Shown one piece after another: positions 57,103-64,000 of a stretch of 64,000 nucleotides of DNA. The first letter of the stretch is position 1. Each line of letters begins with the position of its first letter. Position numbers and translations under genes: made by a program. Origin of the DNA: Methylophilales bacterium HTCC2181 (GTDB lineage: Bacteria; Pseudomonadota; Gammaproteobacteria; Burkholderiales; Methylophilaceae). The stretch is from contig AAUX01000001.1 in assembly GCA_000168995.1 (NCBI GenBank), forward strand, positions 620,001-684,000. The letters run 5' to 3'. A model generated the notes under the pieces. It worked only from the letters and a program-made list of their open reading frames with translations, searched no databases and was not told where the DNA came from.

Positions 57103-57669
57103 TTAAATTTTTGGGAGGGTAACGCCACTTTGTCCTTGGTATTTACCGCCACGGTCTTTATATGAAGTTTCACATACCTCATCTGACTCAAAAAATAGTA
57201 CCTGGGCGCAACCTTCACCTGCATATATTTTTGCCGGAAGAGGAGTGGTATTGCTGAATTCAAGTGTGACATAGCCTTCCCATTCAGGCTCAAAAGGCGT
57301 TACGTTTACAATAATTCCACAGCGTGCATAAGTTGATTTACCAACGCATATTGTTAGGACGTTTCTGGGTATTTTGAAGAACTCAACCGTTCTAGCAAGA
57401 GCAAAAGAATTTGGCGGAATAATACAATGATCACCATTAAATTCAACAAGTGAATTTGGGTCAAATGCTTTGGGGTCAACTATCGTGCTATTGATGTTAG
57501 TAAAGACCCTAAACTCCGGAGCGCACCTAATATCATAGCCGTAACTGGATGTCCCGTAGGATACTATTTTTTCCCCATCTTTTTCACGAATCATTTTTGG
57601 TTCAAATGGACTAATCATGCCATGCTCTTCTGCCATTTTTCTGATCCATCTATCTGATTTTATTGTCAT
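57103..57669 (-). CDS. dcd: dCTP deaminase
   Basis: 188 residues. It deaminates dCTP to dUTP, supplying the ThyA pathway. N-terminal [28 protein letters not shown], the catalytic-glutamate block [40 protein letters not shown], and the C-terminal [20 protein letters not shown] typical of the mono-functional E. coli-like type. Confidence 0.97.
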   Translation of the reverse strand: MTIKSDRWIRKMAEEHGMISPFEPKMIREKDGEKIVSYGTSSYGYDIRCAPEFRVFTNINSTIVDPKAFDPNSLVEFNGDHCIIPPNSFALARTVEFFKIPRNVLTICVGKSTYARCGIIVNVTPFEPEWEGYVTLEFSNTTPLPAKIYAGEGCAQVLFFESDEVCETSYKDRGGKYQGQSGVTLPKI

Positions 57670-57748
57670 TACGACTCCTAATCCTTGGCATTAATCACAG
57701 ATTGTATACGAATTGTGATAATCGTATTAGTTTTAATTTCTAAAAAAT

Positions 57749-59191
57749 TTATCGCCAGAATTGACTGGGATCTTCAAAAATAACCTTTGATGATTCTGGG
57801 TCTGCACTTCCAGATATGTACTGATGAAGCTTTTCTTTATTTTGTGTCCAATAATTAATGATAGGATCAACAAAACTCCATTGTGCCTTAACTTCATCAA
57901 TATGAAGAAATCTTGACTGGTTACCATTGAGAAGGTCTAGCATTAATATCTCGTAAGCATCGATACTTTCATCACCATCGATACGATTCGATCCTTCAAG
58001 CTTTGTGAGCCTTAGCTCTTGATCATCAAGGCCGGGAGTTTTCGTTGTTAGCACGATTGTAGAACTTTCTCCAGGCTGAATATTAAAGATAAACCAATTA
58101 TTACTATCTCCAATCAATGAACAAGTATTCTTGAATTTAACTGAAATATTTGTTCCACTCTCATGCAACCTTTTCGCAGTTCTTAAGTAAATAGGGACAC
58201 CTTTCCACCTTGGGTTATCAATGAATATTTTCACCGCAGCATAGGTTTCAGTAATGCTATCTTCGTTTTCGAGTTCACTAAGGTAACCATTTACCTTGCC
58301 CTCACCGTGTATTTCACCTGCTGCATATTGGGCCCTGAAAGCATGGCTGCTAAATTCTCCGTCTTTGATTGGCCTAATAGACTCTAGAAGCTTTATTTTT
58401 TCATCTCTAATATGATTTGGGGAGAAGGATTCTGGTTTCTCCATCGTTGTTAATGCCATCATCTGTAATAAATGACTTTGAATCATGTCACGGAGGGCGC
58501 CTGTGGCATCATAGAATGTTGTTCTGTCTCCAACACCAAGCATCTCATGGTTTGTAATTTGTATATGGTCAATATGCTCATTATTCCATAGGGGCTCTAA
58601 AATAGAATTTGCAAATCTAGTGACAAGAATATTTTGTAGCGCAGACTTCCCTAGGTAGTGATCAATTCGATAAATTTGGTCTTCATTTAAATGTTTTGCA
58701 ATTGATTGTTGTAGCTGTATTGCGCTCTCTAAATTAGTACCAAAAGGCTTTTCAATTAACACTCTTTTCCATCCACTAGACTGATCAAGTAGATTTTCAT
58801 CAGCTAATTGATCTACGATCAATGCAAAATCTGTTGGCCTAACCGATAAAAAGAAAGCCAGGTTTTGAGCAAATTTATTACTTTCCTTAAGCCTGCTAGC
58901 AAATTTTTTGAATGCATCAGGATCATCTGGAAGGTTTGCATGATAAAGATTTCTGGCAATAAACTTTTTAAACGTCTCTTTGCAATATCCCTTCTTAAAT
59001 TTTTTATCCAACATGCTTTTAATTTCATTTTCCCATTCGCCTTGAGTTGAAGATTGCCTTCCTACAGAAAGTATTTTCATTCCTTCTGGAAGCTGTCCTG
59101 ATTCGTCTAAATGAAATAGACCAGGTATGAGCTTAACTCTTGAAAGGTTTCCCTTGGCCCCAAACAAAACTAATGTTGAATTCTCTATCAT
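57749..59191 (-). CDS. zwf: Glucose-6-phosphate dehydrogenase
   Basis: 480 residues. It oxidises glucose 6-phosphate to 6-phosphogluconolactone. NAD(P) site FGAKGNLSRVKLIPGLF, the catalytic block YRIDHYLGKSALQNILVTRFAN, and the structural-site region of C-terminal half (GVPIYLRTAKRL). Together with pgl and gnd it forms the oxidative cycle in which methylotrophs oxidise formaldehyde through the ribulose-monophosphate pathway (inference from the whole context). It follows gnd after 7 nt. Confidence 0.96.
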   Translation of the reverse strand: MIENSTLVLFGAKGNLSRVKLIPGLFHLDESGQLPEGMKILSVGRQSSTQGEWENEIKSMLDKKFKKGYCKETFKKFIARNLYHANLPDDPDAFKKFASRLKESNKFAQNLAFFLSVRPTDFALIVDQLADENLLDQSSGWKRVLIEKPFGTNLESAIQLQQSIAKHLNEDQIYRIDHYLGKSALQNILVTRFANSILEPLWNNEHIDHIQITNHEMLGVGDRTTFYDATGALRDMIQSHLLQMMALTTMEKPESFSPNHIRDEKIKLLESIRPIKDGEFSSHAFRAQYAAGEIHGEGKVNGYLSELENEDSITETYAAVKIFIDNPRWKGVPIYLRTAKRLHESGTNISVKFKNTCSLIGDSNNWFIFNIQPGESSTIVLTTKTPGLDDQELRLTKLEGSNRIDGDESIDAYEILMLDLLNGNQSRFLHIDEVKAQWSFVDPIINYWTQNKEKLHQYISGSADPESSKVIFEDPSQFWR

Positions 59192-59198
59192 TATATGC

Positions 59199-60113
59199 TT
59201 AGCCTCTTTTCTTCATGACATGCCCACCAAAGGCATTTCTCATTGTTGACAGAAGTTTATATCCATAACCTTTTTGTTTTTCTTGACTTCTAAACCTTAC
59301 CTGGAGTGCTAGCGTAAGCACTGGAGTGGGTATGCCTTGCTCAATTGATTCAACAACAGTCCATCGACCTTCTCCTGAATCAGGGACAAAAGGTGCAATA
59401 TCATCTAAGGTTGGATCATTTTTCAATGCTTCTGCTGTGAGATCTAGAAGCCAACTTCTAACTACTGAGCCATGACGCCATAATTCTGTTACTTGTGCTA
59501 CATCAATTTTAAACTCTTCTCTTCCTTTCAGAAGCTCAAGACCTTCAGCAAAGGACTCCATCATTCCATATTCGATACCGTTATGTATCATTTTTGTAAA
59601 ATGACCAGACCCAACTGGACCAACATGTAACCATCCGTTTTGTGGAGTTACTGCTAGCGCTCTTAATGCAGGCTCAACCACTTTAGCTACCTCATCGTTA
59701 GCTCCTACCATTAGGCAGTATCCATTATCAAGACCCCATACTCCTCCTGATGTTCCACAGTCCATAAAGCCAATTCCATTTTCTTCTAGCATGGCACCCA
59801 TCTTGACACTTCTTTTGAAGTTTGAGTTACCACCATCAATAATTACGTCACCTTTGTTAAGGAGAGGAACTAATTCGTGTATTTGGTTTTCGGTTATTTC
59901 TCCAGCAGGCAACATCATCCATACAATTTTTTGTTCATCTAGCTTCGATAACGCGTCCTTTACCGATGAGGCTGGGATAAGGTTTTCAGTTTCCTCAAGT
60001 TGATTTACTACTGTCTGGTTATTGTCATAACCAACCACTGAAACTCCGTTGCGAATAAGGCGCGCAGCCATATTCCCCCCCATTTTTCCTAGACCAAGCA
60101 TTGCAATTTTCAT
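59199..60113 (-). CDS. gnd: 6-phosphogluconate dehydrogenase, short NAD-type
   Basis: 304 residues, the short GntZ/YqeC-like class, not the 470-residue NADP type. The coenzyme motif is MLGLGKMGGNMAARLI, and the acidic residue in VGYDNN favours NAD+. The substrate-binding block is DCGTSGGVWGLDNGYCLMVG, and the catalytic lysine and glutamate region is HFTKMIHNGIEYGMMES. Converts 6-phosphogluconate to ribulose 5-phosphate and CO2. First gene of a gnd-zwf-dcd-decarboxylase string, divergent from pgl. Confidence 0.95.
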   Translation of the reverse strand: MKIAMLGLGKMGGNMAARLIRNGVSVVGYDNNQTVVNQLEETENLIPASSVKDALSKLDEQKIVWMMLPAGEITENQIHELVPLLNKGDVIIDGGNSNFKRSVKMGAMLEENGIGFMDCGTSGGVWGLDNGYCLMVGANDEVAKVVEPALRALAVTPQNGWLHVGPVGSGHFTKMIHNGIEYGMMESFAEGLELLKGREEFKIDVAQVTELWRHGSVVRSWLLDLTAEALKNDPTLDDIAPFVPDSGEGRWTVVESIEQGIPTPVLTLALQVRFRSQEKQKGYGYKLLSTMRNAFGGHVMKKRG

Positions 60114-60237
60114 TTTTTTCCTTTTGTTGAAGTGTAAAATTTGTTAATCTTTTGGATTAATCTTTGCTCATGTTTAACAAGAGCCAGAATTATAGCAAAA
60201 ACTCACATAAAAAATTCAACTTATTCTTGGAAAATAC

Positions 60238-60915
60238 ATGGATTACAATAGCTTTGAACATACAACCTTTGATAGCCTCGAGCAATTTGAGGATGATGCG
60301 TGTTTTTATATTTTAAAGATAGCGAATGAGAGCATTGCAGCTAAGCAGTCATTTAATCTTGTGTTATGTGGGGGAGGGACACCTAAGAACATTTATGCCA
60401 AACTAGCCAATATAGTAACTGACTGGTCTAAATGGCATATTTTTTTTGGAGACGAAAGATGTCTACCATTTGATCATTCAGAAAGAAATAGTGTGATGGT
60501 TGAGGAGTGCTTAATTAGTAAATCTTCAATTCCTCATAAACAAGTTCATTTTATTGAAGGTGAGCTAGGTAATATAGCCGCAGCAAATGAATACGACAGC
60601 CTTTTGAATGCTGTGGAAGACTTTGACCTGGTCCTTTTAGGTTTTGGGGAGGATGGGCATACAGCAAGTTTATTTCCCGGTCATGAGTGGGATAATTCGA
60701 AAAATGCCGTTGCAGTGTTTGATGCACCTAAGCCACCATCTGAGAGAGTTTCACTAACACCCTCCAGGCTAAGCAGGACTAAAAATATATTATTCCTGAT
60801 AACTGGTAAAAATAAGGTTGATGCATTTAAGCAATGGCAGACAAAAAACGATCTACCAGTTTCGGACATATCTGCTCTTAATGAGAAAAAAATATATACC
60901 TTTAATGTAGTCTAG
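60238..60915 (+). CDS. pgl: 6-phosphogluconolactonase
   Basis: 225 residues of the SugarP_isomerase-type Pgl (DevB) family. NLVLCGGGTPKNIYAKL, WHIFFGDERCLPFDHSERN and LVLLGFGEDGHTASLFPG are all conserved. It hydrolyses the lactone made by Zwf. It is divergent from gnd across 124 nt that should contain both promoters, and its stop overlaps the apbC stop by four bases. Confidence 0.95.
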   Translation: MDYNSFEHTTFDSLEQFEDDACFYILKIANESIAAKQSFNLVLCGGGTPKNIYAKLANIVTDWSKWHIFFGDERCLPFDHSERNSVMVEECLISKSSIPHKQVHFIEGELGNIAAANEYDSLLNAVEDFDLVLLGFGEDGHTASLFPGHEWDNSKNAVAVFDAPKPPSERVSLTPSRLSRTKNILFLITGKNKVDAFKQWQTKNDLPVSDISALNEKKIYTFNVV

Positions 60916-61997
60916 TTTCTTTCGATAACAATTTTTGGAAATTTATTGGCGCTGTCCTCGTTTAGGGCGGCAATTTTTAGTGATGTTTTAACGGCTATAT
61001 CCGAATAAATCTTTGTTATCTTATCATTTTTCCCACTAACAACTGTAGGTATGCCATTGTCTAGCTGTTCTCTAATGGTAATATCTAAAGGAAGACTACC
61101 TAACAAATCTACGTCGTAGTCCTTAGACATTTGTAAGCCTCCTCCTTCTCCAAAAATATGTTCTTCATGCCCACAATTACTGCATATATGAGTCGACATA
61201 TTTTCGACAATACCAACAATAGGTACATTCACTTTTTCAAACATCTTAAGGCCTTTTCTTGCATCTAGAAGAGCTATATCTTGCGGCGTTGTAACAATGA
61301 TAGCCCCAGTAACAGGTATTTTCTGGGCTAACGTTAGTTGAATGTCACCTGTTCCCGGAGGGAGGTCAATAATAAGGTAATCAAGATCATCCCATTTAGT
61401 TTCTTTGAGCAATTGTTCAAGTGTGCTTGTTACCATCGGACCTCGCCAGACCATAGGCGTCTCCTGATCAACTAAAAACCCAATTGACATAACTTGAATC
61501 CCATGAGCAATAAGAGGCTCCATTGACTTACCATCTTTACTAGTTGGCTTTTCCTGGCTTATCCCAAGCATTTTTGGTTGACTAGGACCGTATATGTCTG
61601 CATCTAATATACCAACCCGAGCACCTTCCGATAGCAATGCAAGACTAAGATTTACAGCGGTTGTGGATTTTCCAACCCCACCTTTTCCTGAAGCAATTGC
61701 GATAATATTTTTAACGCCTTTTAAGGGCGTTAGCCCTTGTTGAACTTTATGACTTTTAACATTGAAAGTAAGAGAAATATTAATTTTTATAGCAGATATC
61801 TGAGACACAACATCTGTAATAAGGCCTTGTATCATTAAAGATTTTTTTTTAGCCGCAAAATTTAATTCAATATCAATATTAATAGCAGTATCGTTAACCT
61901 CTAGTTTTTTTATACTTTTTTCCTTGATAAAGGATATGTCGGACCCAGGAAATTTGATGCGTAACAGTTCGGCTGTAATTTTTTTTTCAATGCTCAT
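60912..61997 (-). CDS. apbC: Mrp/ApbC-type Fe-S cluster carrier ATPase
   Basis: 361 residues. An N-terminal DUF59/MIP18-like domain (about 1-90) precedes the P-loop ATPase with the deviant Walker A GKGGVGKSTTAVNLSLALL. The cluster-binding CxxC motif is HICSNCGHEE, and DYLIIDLPPGTGDIQLTLAQ is typical. It assembles and transfers 4Fe-4S clusters. Divergent from metG, an order often found in Proteobacteria. Confidence 0.95.
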   Translation of the reverse strand: MSIEKKITAELLRIKFPGSDISFIKEKSIKKLEVNDTAINIDIELNFAAKKKSLMIQGLITDVVSQISAIKINISLTFNVKSHKVQQGLTPLKGVKNIIAIASGKGGVGKSTTAVNLSLALLSEGARVGILDADIYGPSQPKMLGISQEKPTSKDGKSMEPLIAHGIQVMSIGFLVDQETPMVWRGPMVTSTLEQLLKETKWDDLDYLIIDLPPGTGDIQLTLAQKIPVTGAIIVTTPQDIALLDARKGLKMFEKVNVPIVGIVENMSTHICSNCGHEEHIFGEGGGLQMSKDYDVDLLGSLPLDITIREQLDNGIPTVVSGKNDKITKIYSDIAVKTSLKIAALNEDSANKFPKIVIERN

Positions 61998-62106
61998 TTA
62001 ATTTCTCTTTCATTTAAAAATATATATATAACACATGGGAATGCCCTTACTTCTTTGTTAAAATAACATACCACTTTTAACTTACACCTATAAGCTATTA
62101 ACAACT

Positions 62107-63768
62107 ATGCGTAAAATTATTGCCACATCCGCCTTGCCTTATGCAAACGGTAGTATACACCTTGGACATCTTGTCGAATATATTCAAACTGATATATGGG
62201 TTAGATATCAGCGTCTTGTAGGTAATGAGATTCATTACATATGCGCAGACGACACGCATGGCACTCCGATAATGCTTAGGGCTGAGAAGGAAGGAATCTC
62301 TCCTGAGCAGCTAGTAGAAAATGTGCACAAGGAACACAGTGCTGATTTTTCTGATTTTAATATTTCTTTTGATAACTTCTATTCGACCAATTCAATAGAA
62401 AATAAAAATCTATCAGAAGCTTTGTACAAATCCTTAGTTGGGAACAATAAAATAGAGGCAAAAGAAATAGAGCAATTTTATGATGATAAGAAAAATATGT
62501 TTTTGCCTGATAGGTTTATTAAAGGAACATGCCCGAAATGTAAAGCCAATGACCAATACGGAGATTCATGTGAGTCGTGCGGAACAACATATAGTCCAAC
62601 AGATTTAATCGATGCTTATTCAGTTTTAACAGGATCGAAGCCCGTCAAGAAGAAGACGGAACATTATTTTTTTAAACTTTCCGAGTGTGAGAGCTTTTTG
62701 TCTGAGTGGACACAATCTGACACGCTGCAAAAAGAAGCGCTAAACAAATTGCAGGAATGGTTTAAGGCTGGTTTGGCAGATTGGGATATCTCAAGAGATG
62801 CCCCATATTTTGGCTTTGAAATACCAGGTGCACCAGGAAAATATTTCTATGTATGGCTTGATGCGCCAATTGGTTACATGGCGAGTTTTAAAAACTATGC
62901 CGACAAAAACAATCTATCTTATGATGAATTCTGGAATAAAGACTCAACTACAGAGCTGGTTCATTTTATTGGAAAAGATATACTCTATTTTCATGCGCTA
63001 TTTTGGCCAGCAACGCTAAAATATTCTGGTCACAGAACTCCGAGTAAAATTTATGCACATGGATTTCTAACGGTGAACGGTGAAAAGATGTCAAAATCTA
63101 GAGGGACTTTTATTACAGCTCGAAGTTATATAGATGCATTTAAGACACCTGACTATTTAAGGTACTATTATTTTTCGAAGCTAAATGATTCGATGGGGGA
63201 TATCGATCTTAGCTTGGATGATTTTATTGTTAAGGTTAATAGTGATTTGATTGGTAAGCTGGTCAACATCCCAAGCAGAACCTCAGGATTCGTCACTAAA
63301 TTTTTTGATAATAAAATTATGCTAACGACTTATTTCAATGAGTCTGAATCGCAGATTTTAGTCAACAACATCTTACTTTCTAAAGATGAGGTGACAAGAT
63401 TGTTTGAGGCAAGACAGTTTAGTAAGATTTGCCGCCTTCTCATTTCTCATGTTGAGTCGGTCAATGAATTTGTTAATAATAAAGAGCCTTGGATCTTAGC
63501 AAAGGATGATGCACATAAAATGAAAGACTCATATCTTCATGAGGTTTGTTCAGCAGCTCTCCAATCCTTCCGACTCTTAAGTATATATCTTTCACCAATC
63601 ATGCCAGACCTGACAAAAAAAATTGCATCATTTTTCAATCAAGAAGAATTTTCATCCATAGACAATTTACTATCTGATGTTACAACCATAAAAAATTATG
63701 AGCATCTTTTAAAAAGAGTGGAACAGAAGGATGTGGACATTATGGTTGAGTCTAATAAAAATAATTAG
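62107..63768 (+). CDS. metG: Methionyl-tRNA synthetase
   Basis: 553 residues, the short form without the C-terminal tRNA-binding dimerisation domain of E. coli MetG. A class I synthetase with the HIGH-type motif HLGH in YANGSIHLGHLVEY, the zinc knuckle CPKCKANDQYGDSCESCGTTY, and KMSKS in VNGEKMSKSRGTF. Anticodon-binding helices follow and end in KEPWILAKDD. Start ATG at 62107 (MRKIIATSALPYANG). No signs of truncation by frameshift. Confidence 0.95.
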   Translation: MRKIIATSALPYANGSIHLGHLVEYIQTDIWVRYQRLVGNEIHYICADDTHGTPIMLRAEKEGISPEQLVENVHKEHSADFSDFNISFDNFYSTNSIENKNLSEALYKSLVGNNKIEAKEIEQFYDDKKNMFLPDRFIKGTCPKCKANDQYGDSCESCGTTYSPTDLIDAYSVLTGSKPVKKKTEHYFFKLSECESFLSEWTQSDTLQKEALNKLQEWFKAGLADWDISRDAPYFGFEIPGAPGKYFYVWLDAPIGYMASFKNYADKNNLSYDEFWNKDSTTELVHFIGKDILYFHALFWPATLKYSGHRTPSKIYAHGFLTVNGEKMSKSRGTFITARSYIDAFKTPDYLRYYYFSKLNDSMGDIDLSLDDFIVKVNSDLIGKLVNIPSRTSGFVTKFFDNKIMLTTYFNESESQILVNNILLSKDEVTRLFEARQFSKICRLLISHVESVNEFVNNKEPWILAKDDAHKMKDSYLHEVCSAALQSFRLLSIYLSPIMPDLTKKIASFFNQEEFSSIDNLLSDVTTIKNYEHLLKRVEQKDVDIMVESNKNN

Positions 63769-63772
63769 CTTT

Positions 63773-64000
63773 CTATAATGTTCTTCTGATGGCCTTCAAG
63801 GCCTCGTATGGATTCGAGGAATGTGTGATAGGCCTTCCAATTACTAACATTGTGGAGCCAGATGCTAATGCATCCTCAGGTGTCGTAATTCTCTTTTGAT
63901 CATCATTTGATGAATCAATTGGACGAATACCTGGAGTTACAAAATGAAAGTTTTTGGGTAGCGAGGGCTTAAGGAATTTTATATCGTTTGCTGAGCAAAC
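63773..64000 (-). CDS. pyrF: Orotidine-5'-phosphate decarboxylase, C-terminal part
   Basis: The last 75 codons of a minus-strand gene that runs off the right edge. The translated end (VTPGIRP, then DDQKRITTPEDALASGSTMLVIGRPIT) is the C-terminal phosphate-binding region of the PyrF barrel, which decarboxylates OMP to UMP. It converges on metG with 4 nt between stops. Confidence 0.92.
   Translation of the reverse strand, partial: VCSANDIKFLKPSLPKNFHFVTPGIRPIDSSNDDQKRITTPEDALASGSTMLVIGRPITHSSNPYEALKAIRRTL

Overview
The window looks like a chromosomal segment of a low-GC, streamlined betaproteobacterial methylotroph, most likely Methylophilaceae (OM43 or Candidatus Methylopumilus type). This placement is inferred from gene content, not from a database search. 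The evidence is the dnaE-accA-tilS order, a compact mxaRSACKL set (methanol dehydrogenase maturation), divergent gnd-zwf and pgl genes of an oxidative ribulose-monophosphate-type cycle with an NAD-type Gnd, a formate-dependent PurT, and very short gene spacing.

Layout. 1-20.4 kb is mostly housekeeping: the end of an RlmL-like rRNA methylase, tpx, dnaE, accA, tilS, a TonB-dependent receptor followed by a two-component pair, purT, typA, an orphan tviB-type UDP-sugar dehydrogenase, an ABC-F protein, a nitroreductase, a GreB-like protein with an altered coiled-coil tip, and thrH. 20.5-26.4 kb is accessory: a sugar formyltransferase/deacetylase pair, an OsmC-YcaO fusion, and a 1.8-kb insert at the 3' end of guaA carrying a polysaccharide pyruvyl transferase and an H-NS-like protein that lacks a DNA-binding domain. 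26.5-31.3 kb is guaA, guaB, rnfH, ratA, smpB and ssrA (tmRNA).

31.3-39.1 kb, immediately after ssrA, is the most unusual part. It is a tandem array of at least five modules, each with a conserved promoter/5'UTR leader, then one to three genes for secreted, lipoprotein or outer-membrane beta-barrel proteins (one module adds a fatty acid hydroxylase), then one of two conserved trailers. Leaders come in two types (A, B) and trailers in two types (X, Y), and all four pairings occur. The last ~60 nt of the leader contains an inverted repeat that would pair the region around the ribosome binding site. Trailer X carries a copy of the ssrA 3' end, so the array looks assembled by integration at ssrA followed by homologous shuffling. 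Two glycosyltransferases (GT2, GT10) lie on its far side.

41.4-47.6 kb is a tightly overlapping minus-strand operon mxaR-S-A-C-K-L-ygfZ. 47.7-64 kb is core metabolism: fabA-fabB, alaA-hom-thrC-thyA-folA, a Lys/Arg/Orn decarboxylase, dcd, zwf, gnd, pgl, apbC, metG, and the 3' end of pyrF. No integrase, transposase, CRISPR array or tRNA gene was seen in the window.
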